NCBI GenBank assembly: GCA_007258455.2
Contig: VDFB02358134.1
Coordinates: forward strand, 211,470,026-211,534,025
Length of the DNA: 64,000 bases
DNA from: Sequoia sempervirens
Lineage: Eukaryota; Streptophyta; Pinopsida; Cupressales; Cupressaceae
Reading direction: 5' to 3'
A program made the position numbers and the translations under genes. Positions 36,910-46,503 of the stretch are shown here, piece after piece. The number at the start of each line of letters is the position of its first letter. The stretch's first letter is position 1. The notes under the pieces were generated by a model that worked only from the letters and a program-made list of their open reading frames with translations, was not told the DNA's origin and did not search any database.

Positions 36910-37824
36910 GTGGCTTACAATGATTCATATCTAATGTGCCTCTTTCCTCAAAGTTTCATAGGTACTGCTATGGATCGGTTTTCTCATTTTCCTCTTGGTA
37001 TCAATTTTTTTCAAGAAATCATTGACAAATTCATCAATCAAGTGTTCTCTTTCAATCTTGACATGGACGTTAGTCTAGAAGAGTTGTACACTCTCAAACA
37101 AAATCCAAGAGAAACATTCACAAATTTCTTACAATGATGGAGACAAAGAGCTAGTAAAATCAAGTGTTCTCTTCTTGATGAACAACAAGTGGGAATCATC
37201 ATAGCCAACCATGATCTAAATCTATCATTCCACTTGAAACTGCAATGTATCATATCTTATGACAAGCTTGTTACAAGAGCCCTTAACATTGAAAGAGCCT
37301 TAATCTCACAAGGAAGTACTCAAGCTTACAAAGAAAACTGTCCTTCAACTAGTTCAAATGAGAAACCTTGTGTATGGGCTAAGAACAAAAATGTAACAAA
37401 CAACGGTGTAGTAGAAACTAAGGTCATACTTAGTGCTCCTGGACCCAACAACAATCGAATTGCTAACATCCAACCAACTGTGCAACAAATGGTACCACCT
37501 CAAAACAATCAGATCAATAACACCAACATGCAACCAAGGTAAATGGATAATAGGAACAACTATCCCAAATGCAAGTACACACAGTTATCAAAACCTATCG
37601 AGAAAATAATGAAGAAATTGGTAGAGTCAAATTTGATAACACTTCCTAACTTTGAAAACTACCAAGAACCACTAGAAAATCCATCATGGTACAATGAGTG
37701 TGATCTCTATGACTTTCATAAAATCAAAGGACATAAAACAACAAACTATATGAATCTTAAGACCATCATCCAAGATCTCATAGAGAACGACACCATATTT
37801 GTTGAGGTACTAGCTGGAAACTAG
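36910..37824 (+). pseudogene. Element 4 gag with decayed zinc knuckle
   Basis: One frame runs from 36910 to 37824 with only two stops (TGA 37135-37137, TAA 37540-37542). The core has the gag pattern YLMCLFPQSF...FSHFPLGI and ETFTNFLQ, followed near 37709 by CDLYDFHKIKGHKTTNY, where the final knuckle Cys is replaced. The N-terminal part is missing. Confidence 0.75.
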
Positions 37825-38176
37825 TTTCTCAAGATATACAAGACCCCTATACCTAATCATAACAAAGCTAACAATAATGAAAAAGCTAAGGATTACACCA
37901 ATGTTCAGCATACCTATTCCAATGTAGTTGCCTCCTATGATAGCATTTTCACTGTTGTCACCATCAAGGGAGATAGTACGAAATATGGAGTCATTGTACA
38001 GTGTGGCAAAATAACCGTTCACTACCCCAACTCAATCTAGGACACAACCTACTTTGCTTGCATATAATCCTAGCAAGTACAATCTTGTAGATCAACTTAA
38101 ATAGACCCCTGCTCAAATATCAATTTTGGAACTCTGAAAATTATCTCTTGCACACAGGGAAATGCTATAAAAATCC

Positions 38177-38690
38177 TTGTCTGAGTCATTTGTTCTTGAG
38201 AACATTGATACCGATCAATTTCTAGCTATGGTAGAGCATATCACTAGCCATCTTCTCACCTTCTCTGAGAAAGATTTACCATCACAAGCATCTCATCACT
38301 GTTCTTTACACCTTGAGGTTGCCATCCAGAAAAACAAGTTCAAAAGAGTCTTGGTAGATGGAGGCATTGCTCTAAAAATTTGTACCCTGCAATTGATCAA
38401 GCATCTAGGCTATTCAGAAGATACTATTGAAAAGACAAAGAGTACCACCATCAGAGCATATGACAACCAGGGATGAGTATCACAAGGAATCATAACACTC
38501 CCTATCTAAGTAGGGCCTCTTATTGAAGAAACTACATGCCAAGTACTTGATCTTGATCTTCCATATAACATACTACTTGGTTGACCTTGGATCCACGCTT
38601 TGAAATCCATAGCCTCAACCCATCATTAGTGTGTGAAGTTTCCTTCTGAGGGATAGTAATCACTATCCATGGAGATCCTAAACCTTTCTA
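38177..38690 (+). pseudogene. Element 4 retropepsin-like protease
   Basis: RVLVDGGIALKIC near 38350 holds the catalytic Asp (D-G-G), and LPYNILLG-x-PWIHAL near 38560 is the LGRPW block with the Arg codon turned into a stop. About 170 residues, typical for the family. Confidence 0.7.
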
Positions 38691-39060
38691 CTATTGTAAG
38701 AGCCTTGAAGCCAAGTTTTATAAGATCCCCCAAATACCCAAAAATGATGAAGGACCTACACCATCAAGCTCATTTGTTGACCCATCATCTCTAGCCTCTC
38801 TCTTAGCATCCCAAGTACCAATTGTGAAAATCATACTTGATTTCAAAGAAGTAATCCAAGATGATGGTTGTGGAAGCTATAAAATATTGAAAAATACCTT
38901 TTCCTTAGGAAAGTTAATTATTTATGCTCAAACTCACAACAAACCAACATCTAGCCCCAAAGAAACAAAAACTACTACCTTGACTAAGTGGGGAGACCTG
39001 AATCAAGAAGACATCAATGAGTGAGATATCTCTAAAATCCTTTATCAAGATGAATGACTT

Positions 39061-39200
39061 GTTCTTGTTCTTCCCATGGAAGATGACAACAAAGGTCTAC
39101 AACTAATGCAAAATTGGGGATATAACAAGAATGAGAAGCTAGGATAGAATGACAATGGTTTACTAGAACCCATCGTTCCTGAGAAATGACTAAAAAATCT
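39061..39200 (+). pseudogene. Element 4 G-patch-like domain
   Basis: GLQLMQNWGYNKNEKLG matches the G-patch consensus (aromatic-Gly, then Gly-x-Gly-Leu-Gly region). It lies between protease and RT, the same position as in elements 2 and 3. A TAG follows the motif. Confidence 0.55.
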
Positions 39201-39471
39201 TGGCTTAGGTTGTACTACCGTAGATGAATTTCCCCTTGATTTCGCTAAAATATTTGAGAAAAAACACCCTTTTCATGATACCGATAGCATCCTTTATCTC
39301 AAACAACCAACCAACTAAAATATGCCTAGTATACCCGCAACTCATTGAGATGGACCAACGAGGACGATCGGTTCTAGATTTATTTGAAAATGATGAAGCA
39401 ATCTTAGAATTCATGGGAGTTCTAGAAAAATTATCATGGGCAGATCACAAAGCATGACTTAACACAGAGCA

Positions 39472-40206
39472 ATGAATCCAAAGAAATCAGCCATACTAGC
39501 AGAAAAGGCTAGACCAGTCAATGTGGGAACAAAGGAACCTAAGATCACCTTCTATGTTGAATCCCTTTTAGATGAAGAACATAAGAACCTTGTAGAATTC
39601 CTTAAAGAGAGAAGATCTAAATTTGCATGGTCATACACAGATATGTCTGGCCTTGATCCATAAGTGTTTGTACATCACTTAGTTGTTTATCTTGATGTCA
39701 AACCAGTCAAGAAGAAATTAAGGAAGATGCACCCTCAGATAGCACTCTTGGTTAAACTGGAACTACAAAATCTTCTTGATGTTGGATTCATTCAACCAAT
39801 AGATTATCCTAAGTGGGTTTCAAACCTAGTAGCAGTCTCAAAACCCATTGGGGGTATCAGAATATATATTGATTTCTGAGATCTAAACAAGGCATGTCTG
39901 AAGGATTATTTCCCACTTCCCAACATTGATCTCATTATGGATATAATAGTTGGGCATGAAATTTTATCACTCATGGATGGATTTTTAGGCTACAATCAAA
40001 TCATAATCACCAAAGAAGATCAACATAAAGTTTCCTTTACTTGTCCATGGGAAACCTACTGTTGGAATGTGATGCCATTTGGGTTGAAGAATGTAGGAGC
40101 TACCTATCAAAGAGAAATGACCCTAATATTTCATGACATGATCCATAAAATATTTGAAGATTATGTGGATGATATTTTGTAAAAATCAAACAAGAGAAGT
40201 GAGCAC
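39472..40206 (+). pseudogene. Element 4 reverse transcriptase, N-terminal part
   Basis: One frame with stops at 39661-39663, 39877-39879 and 40180-40182. Motifs in order: FAWSYTDMSGLDP, VGFIQP, NLVAVSK, IYIDF, LMDGFLGYNQI, NVMPFGLKN and the catalytic YVDDIL (about 40162-40179). The frame continues through SEH to the target duplication AGCAC at 40202-40206, and the rest of the domain lies 8.1 kb away at 48354. Confidence 0.9.
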
Positions 40207-41992
40207 TGAATCATAGATTTTTGGCACCATAGTCTTTTCTAGCTCTTCTAGGGTTTTTCACCTAAAAGGAGAAAGGAAGGGCCAAAGAATCTAGCTAGTT
40301 CACTCAAATTAGGAAATGTGTGATGTAATTAGGACTAAATGGAATGATCCAAGTGTAATTAAACTATGAACTTCAGAGATTATGAATACAAAACCTAAGA
40401 ATAATGCAATGTTTGACAACACATTGTGTAATGAAAAATCACCTAAAAATGAATGCAAAACTAAATAGAATTAAATGAAACTTGAAGTGTGCACCTAAAA
40501 GATTGATGAAGACTAGAAATTTCTTCTAAAACATTGTTGATGTTGATTTTCAGGCTTGCTGGGACTCATTTTCCATTCTAGACGAACTAGTCTTAGTTCT
40601 GGGAAACTGGGTCGGTATTGGTTTCTGACAAAAGGGTATCTAAAAATGCAGAAAACAAAAAAATTTCCTTGGAGTGGGACTCATTCAGCACCAATGTTGA
40701 ATAAGTCCACTTTTGAATTTTTGAATTTTCAAAAGTGGAATTTGAAGTTTCCAATATGTACTTTAACTTCCTACAGGTGTTCACTTTTGAAACTCTAATT
40801 TACGGGTTTGAAAATGGATTTTGGTTGATATTATGACTATTTGAATGAGGAGAAGAATTTAGTAACCTTGAAATTTGATATTCAATGATTTCTAAGCTTC
40901 AAAGAGTCCTAAATTTACAAACAAAATGCAAAAGAGAAAAAATTTGAATGTTAGGGCATGGGGGTTTGCCTTAGTCAAACCCCTTTTAGGTAATTAAACC
41001 AAAATGATGAAAGAATGGAATGAATCATGAAAAAATTTAATTGATTACCTTTCCATGGTGTTTGATCTTGGATTTTTGCAGTAATGGAGGAATATTCAAC
41101 CCTTGAATGTCTTTAGGAACTTTCTTGATGTCTTACAATGATAAAACTCTAAGTTGCTTGACTTGAGATAGAAGAATGATAGATGAATGAATGATAAGAG
41201 ATAAGAGATGTGTAAAATGTGTTAAAAGACTTATATTTATAGGCAATAAATCTATTTCACCCATTAATACCTCACCATAGGCTGACATGAAGCAATATTA
41301 AACTCAAATTTCACTTTCTTCCTACTCAAAGGTCAAAATTGAGCAAAATGGGACTCATTCGCCACACATGGTGAATGGGTCCAACCTGGATGGGCCTCAT
41401 TCACCATGCACAGTGAATGGGTCCCACAGGGGCCAATTTGATAGATAGGAAGCCAAAAGATTAGGAAATAAGTTTCAACCTACAACTTTTCTCAGGTATG
41501 TGTTAATTTAAGCCTCAAGATGCACAATGTGGGGTAATAGAGGCCTATTAATGATGATGTGAATGTAAAATAGGGCTTGGGACACATAAATCAATGTGAA
41601 AGTGTGATTAAATACACTTTACAACACTAAAACAAGGCCCACATAGCCTAGGAAGGCACAAGAATCAATGTGAATGTTCAAGACACATTACAACACTAGT
41701 TTAACATAAAGTTTAAGTTATAAGCCTTCTATATTAATGTAATAATTTTATTAAACACATTTTAGAATGTTGAATTAAGGGAAGATGGGTTCATTAAGTC
41801 TAGAAAAGCATGAAATTCCTTTACAACACTTTACAACACCTTTACAAGACATCATTAAATGCATTTGAAAGGGTCCACGACCTAGTGTGGATGTGAAAAA
41901 CACCTCACAACACCAAATAAAGGCATCCTTAAGTCCAATTTATCATGAATTATTCCCATGTCAAGCAAGAAGTCATTTTTTTCTATGGTACA
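40207..41992 (-). repeat. 3' LTR of element 3
   Basis: 1786 bp, closely similar to 46595-48348. Minus-strand TATA box CCTATAAATATAAG at about 41230-41243. It holds the hairpin block (40961-40983) and palindromes near 40559-40592, 40674-40712, 41350-41382 and 41393-41430. Confidence 0.95.
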
Positions 41993-43149
41993 TTTAGCCC
42001 CCACTTTAGTGAGAGAATGAACTTGCTTCAAACTCACACAAAAGTAGACATTCAGGAGAGATCCAAGTGTATAGATGCAGATGAAAAAAAATGACAAAGA
42101 TCAAGAAGGTAGTCAAGACCCCAGGATCTAGGATCCTATGTGAAACCAACAAGATACATAATCATTAAATTCCAAGAAAGGAAAATGGGGTGGAAAATTT
42201 GCGCTCACTCTAGGGTCGTAAAACATGAGGTCATCTATGGGGTGAGTTATTCCACAAAAGTAATTTGGAAAATAAAAAGGTGGATCAAGCTTTGACCATT
42301 TCTCCAACTAGTTGTGGATCAGATCTAGGTTGCTTGTCCAAAAAATAAAATGCATACTCACTCTAGAGTGATGGAACTCTTGGTTGTTCACTAGGTGAGA
42401 AGTCCCAAAAGGTGAGAAACATACACTAGTTGGTATGCATTCACAAACACAAAGGTGGCTATAGGAAAGTCATGTCGCTGAATGGGCTTCCCCCTCAACC
42501 ATATCAAAGTTATACCTCTTGATAACTTTAATAAGGTGCCACAAATGAAAATGATTTTCGAGCTCTATGAGGTAAGAAAACCTCCATATTATTGACACTC
42601 ATAGACATTGTTAATACAAGATAGTGTAAGAATTATTCAAAGGGATTTTGTTTTGTTCATGTAAGGTCTCATCTTAGGGAACATTGTGCTTAATGTTTCC
42701 AAGAGAGGATAAATGCAAGAGAAGTATCATTCTCTTGGAGGGAATCAATCCCAGTGACTCCACCAAGAAAAGGACGCATCACAAGAAGAAATAAACTATA
42801 CAATTAAATGTGAGTGGTGATGTATGCCCCCACTTTAAAGCGGTTGTGAACACTAGTGTGGTGAGAAATTGATTTAAAGTATAAGAAGAGGACATGAGAG
42901 CTTACTTGGAAATCCTTATTCCAAGTCATAAGTTTCTGATAAGCTATGTCATGAAAAAGGTAGTATGTCACACGCGAGCCAACTTAAGGCATGTCATCCA
43001 CCTCCCAAGCTTGCTCTTATGTATTCATGAAAGGTTAACGACTAGACAAAGGAGGAAACCATAAGTGACATAAAAGGATAAGACTACTAAAACCCTGCCC
43101 CCACTAAGTGTAGGACAAAGGTGAGCAAAAATGATTGATGGAATGTATG
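41993..43149 (-). other. Element 3 3' untranslated region and polypurine tract
   Basis: The LTR-proximal polypurine tract is complementary to 41993-42012 (AAAGTGGGGGCTAAA on the minus strand). Two more such tracts are complementary to 42824-42843 and 43095-43114, matching the three copies of element 2. No coding frame. Confidence 0.8.
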
Positions 43150-43518
43150 CTAGAGTGAAAATAAGTACCAATTAGAGGAACTAGGTGCCCCCACATAGGG
43201 AATTATTCCAAACTCCTTAATATGTTGAATTTTACAACTCAAAGCCTTACATTCATTAGTGAAGTGACCATGAACTCTATGATAGGTGCATAATGAAGTA
43301 TTGGAATAACATTTCTTATGAGTTTTGGGAGGGAGGGTGATCAAGTGATCTTGGAGGAGTCTTGACAAGATGTCTTGATTAATGGTAGAAGCTAATCTTG
43401 TGGTTGGCGTCAAAGATACATCTTGCTTAGTAGTAGATTTCATAGCTACGCAAGGCTCTTGAGATTGTGAGATATTGTTCTCTCCATCATAGGAGGGTAG
43501 AAAATATGATGTATTCAA
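43150..43518 (-). CDS. Element 3 zinc-knuckle ORF
   Basis: 122 aa, ATG at the 43518 end. It contains CTYHRVHGHFTNECKALSC, the CxxHxxxGHxTxxC knuckle normally found at the C-terminus of Tat gag, yet here it lies downstream of the protease and G-patch. Probably part of a longer polyprotein with the preceding frames rather than a separate gene. Confidence 0.55.
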   Translation of the reverse strand: MNTSYFLPSYDGENNISQSQEPCVAMKSTTKQDVSLTPTTRLASTINQDILSRLLQDHLITLPPKTHKKCYSNTSLCTYHRVHGHFTNECKALSCKIQHIKEFGIIPYVGAPSSSNWYLFSL

Positions 43519-43852
43519 CTAATGAAAATTTTCGAGATGACATGGACATTAAGCAAAGGTGTAGTTGTTTGTTTCATATTTTGTAAAGGATGATGTTCAA
43601 GACCACTAGTGTTGAGTAGTTCAGGATGGACAATTGTTAAGGAGGATTTAGGAGTGTATTGTGTGAGATTGTTGATGTTGAGTGAAGGTTTGTTGTTCTT
43701 GATCAAATGACAATAACCAAGACCATGAGTTGTTTGTTGTGTGTTAGGCTCTATAGGATTGCAGATACCTTGTTCTCAAGCACCACATCCTTTTCCACCA
43801 TAGCCAAGTTTTTTCATGAGGTCATAGCCTTTTCCATAAAGTTGTTTCATTG
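43515..43852 (-). pseudogene. Element 3 G-patch-like region
   Basis: Minus-strand frame reads LYGKGYDLMKKLGYGGKGCGA, one stop (TGA), then EQGICNPIEP: a recognisable G-patch. The following SSLTIVHPEL stretch matches SLTLIHPKL in element 2, confirming that the two elements are homologous. Confidence 0.6.
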
Positions 43853-44021
43853 TTTTGGAATTGGGTGGTTGTTGGTCATAAGCACCATCAAAGGTGACTA
43901 TGGAGTTTTGTTTGTTTTTGTCTAAAGTTGTTGGGGCAGATTCTTTCGAAAGGTCATCTGAATTTTGTGTTGGTATTATTGTTGGTTGTTCTTGTTTGTC
44001 ATCTTTCTTTTGTGTGAATAT

Positions 44022-44567
44022 TTATTCACCCATAAAATTTGGTGCAAATTCTAAGGATCCCCAATCATCACCAAATAATTGAGACACTGATTCCTCATTG
44101 TTTTGCTCAATTTCAAGAGGGCATTTATTGGATGTTGGAATCAATGGTTTCAGAGGACTTATAGCTCCTTTTTGAAGGTGCAAGCAACTTTCAGGCTTAG
44201 GGTCTATTTCAACTTGATAAATGTTATTGTTATAGACATATTTCATTCTACGATGAAAGGTCAAAGGAATTGGATTCATCTCATGAATCCATGGTCTTCC
44301 TAAAAGAAGATTATACGAAAGATTGTAAGGCATGACATGAATAGGAGTTTGTAAAGTAGCCACCCCAACTATAATAGGAAAAGTGATTACACCAAGCGGT
44401 TGCTTTGTTGTATTATCAAATCCTTGAATAGATAAGGAATAAGATTTTATTTGTGACTTGTCAACACACAATCTATCAAGGAGATTCACACTACACATGT
44501 TAAGCGAAAAACCATTATCAATAATGATTTGCTTTATCCCTATTCGATTATATTGAGCAATGATCAT
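44022..44567 (-). CDS. Element 3 retropepsin-like protease
   Basis: 181 aa open frame. QIIIDNGFSLNMC carries the catalytic Asp with D-N-G in place of D-(S/T)-G, and YNLLLGRPWIHEM is the second hallmark. The C-terminus ends FAPNFMGE. Retropepsins cut retroelement polyproteins; activity with D-N-G is uncertain. This is the best-preserved protease of the three related elements. Confidence 0.65.
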   Translation of the reverse strand: MIIAQYNRIGIKQIIIDNGFSLNMCSVNLLDRLCVDKSQIKSYSLSIQGFDNTTKQPLGVITFPIIVGVATLQTPIHVMPYNLSYNLLLGRPWIHEMNPIPLTFHRRMKYVYNNNIYQVEIDPKPESCLHLQKGAISPLKPLIPTSNKCPLEIEQNNEESVSQLFGDDWGSLEFAPNFMGE

Positions 44568-45129
44568 GAAAGCATCATTTTTTTTTACACATCCAAAGGG
44601 GGGAGTTCACTTTGGTGGAAAACAATGTCAGCATTTAGTCCTTGGATCATGGTTGCAATGTTAGTTGGTTTTGCATTAGAAGGACACGAACTTGTTGTAA
44701 GGATTATTGGATCATGTAGTGATAGTGAGGGGAGGCTTGAATAAGGTCCTATAATGAAATTTTAGCAAGAGTATTCTTTAGTTGTTTAACAAGATTGTAC
44801 TCCTTTTCACTAGGACGACCTAGTAAGATAGGTCTAGTGGGGAGAGGATTTGGAAAAGGTAAGGGTGTTGGGGTTTGTTGTGATAGTTGTGCATTATTTT
44901 GAGTGTTATATGTATGAGCAATTGTATTATAACTTAGTTGCTATGATGCATTATTCTTAGGTGGGTAAAGGACAAGCTTGGGTTTGTTTTGAGGTGGAGG
45001 TTTATGTGAAGGGGTGTAAAGGATGAGTTGAGGTTGAATAATGTTAACATCCCTTAGCAAGTGAGAGTGCATATCATTATCATGGTTCTTATCTTGTATC
45101 ATGATATCCTTCAGGTAGGAGGGGTGTTT

Positions 45130-45483
45130 TTAGAAGAAATAGAAACCGAATCTTCTTGACATTCTAAGGTTGGTTCTTCGAAAGGACTTCATTACAAGTA
45201 GGAGAATGCTCAATGGTTGAATTGTCTTGCTCAAGAAGGGTTTTGTTAGGTGAAGGGGGACAACCAAGATTGTCATGACATCATCAATTATGTTTTCTAA
45301 CAACAAAGTATCTTCTTCACAACTAGGAGAGATACTAGTAGAAGGACAAATGTTGTTGTCATGATTACTTATGGTTGGATTGTCTTGTTTAAGAAGAATT
45401 TTATGAGGTGAAGGGGGGAAACTAAGATTCTCATGATCTTCAAAAAATAGGTTTTCTAACATCAAAGTACATCTTGACCACAA
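45130..45483 (-). pseudogene. Element 3 N-H-D-N repeat frame
   Basis: Contains ISNHDNNICPSTSISPSCEE and further decayed copies of the same unit seen in element 2. It overlaps the end of the upstream ORF in another frame, so a frameshift has split one longer protein. Confidence 0.5.
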
Positions 45484-46115
45484 GGAGAAAAATAAATTGT
45501 AATGTCATCATCATCTAAGATTGTGTTATGTTGGTTGTGAATGTTTTTTCCACTAAGAGAAGTAAAAGGAGAGAAACAACTAGGATTCTCAAAAATCTCA
45601 TTAATTGATTCTTCTACGAAAATATCTTTGTCACCAAGAGGAGAGTTAGTATGAGAAGAACAAGTATGATTGTTAGGAATGGCCCAAGTCATAGTCTTTT
45701 TCACTAAAACACTCTCATAGGGAGGGGATAGGGAATGTTTCTTAACATGTCTACATATGTAAGGTAATACAATTATTTGAATAAGATTGAAAAACACATG
45801 TAACCATTTCATGCAATGTTTCAGCAATATGATCAATGTATATGCAAAGATACAAAACACTCTTAGACAATGTATGCAACACCTTAAGAATGTAAACAAT
45901 GTATATGCAAGAATGAAAAGTACTTTTACCAAACTAATGCAAAGTTTTATGAATAGAAATATTGTATATGCAAAAGTGAAAAGTAATTTTATCAATGTTA
46001 TGCAAAATTGCAGAAATGGAAGCATTTTCAGATGTAAGGGTGAGTGAAAATGAAGTGATTTGAAGAATGAGTAATCTAAAATGATGTTTTTGAGAAAAAT
46101 GCATAAAACAAACAT
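45462..46115 (-). CDS. Element 3 ORF with four 21-residue hydrophobic repeats
   Basis: 217 aa with a genuine ATG (complement of 46113-46115). After about 35 residues come four consecutive 21-residue units with the pattern F-hydrophobic-K/R-x-C-I...K/R-V-L-F...A-Y-T, each long enough to span a membrane. A short basic linker and acidic, Ser-rich units with NHTCSSHTNSP-like sequence follow. No family recognised. It sits where gag normally starts. A membrane protein or an amphipathic structural protein are both possible; the in-frame 63-bp DNA repeat suggests that it was expanded by duplication. Confidence 0.55.
   Translation of the reverse strand: MFVLCIFLKNIILDYSFFKSLHFHSPLHLKMLPFLQFCITLIKLLFTFAYTIFLFIKLCISLVKVLFILAYTLFTFLRCCIHCLRVFCIFAYTLIILLKHCMKWLHVFFNLIQIIVLPYICRHVKKHSLSPPYESVLVKKTMTWAIPNNHTCSSHTNSPLGDKDIFVEESINEIFENPSCFSPFTSLSGKNIHNQHNTILDDDDITIYFSPCGQDVL
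45775..46030 (-). repeat. 63-bp in-frame tandem repeat in element 3
   Basis: Anchored on GTATATGCAA words (+ strand) at about 45838, 45901 and 45964, with period 63 and about four copies. 63 bp equals 21 codons, so length changes preserve the frame. Confidence 0.85.
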
Positions 46116-46488
46116 TCTAGAAACTTTCCAGACTTATACTATATGATACTAGGAGGCTTAGAAAGCACAAAATTGAGTTTTTTGATGTTGTAACAATCAG
46201 TCAAAAATATGGATGGGGACTGATTCGCCCAGCGCGAATGAATCCTAGTACTAGTTTTTTGCAAAAATTTTAGAAAATTTGAATTATTTTTTGTGTTTAA
46301 TGTTGCAAGATGTAGACCTAAGATGGAAATGCAGAGTTTTAGAGTTTTTAACGGAAATGACCTTTTTTCTAATGCAAAAATTTGAAACCCTAGATGCAAA
46401 TTAACCAATGCAAATCAAATGAAAATTCAATGCAAGCTAGAAGTAGGATGAGAATGGACTTCAAAACATAAAATAAGATGTTCAAAAA

Positions 46489-46500
46489 GTGGGTTCACCA
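46489..46500 (-). promoter_or_regulatory. Primer-binding site of element 3
   Basis: Minus strand reads TGGTGAACCCAC, 3 nt after the LTR end (TTCA). Same class as in elements 1 and 2. Confidence 0.65.
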
Positions 46501-46503
46501 AAA

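Larger units (their letters stand above)
36908..40206 (+). mobile_element. Element 4, left part: Tat-type gypsy retrotransposon, 5' truncated
   Basis: Starts abruptly inside gag at about 36908 with no LTR, leader or gag N-terminus, and runs gag-knuckle-protease-G-patch-RT up to the element 3 insertion. It resumes at 48354. Coding sequence is broken mostly by single stop codons, with few frameshifts before the insertion. Confidence 0.85.
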
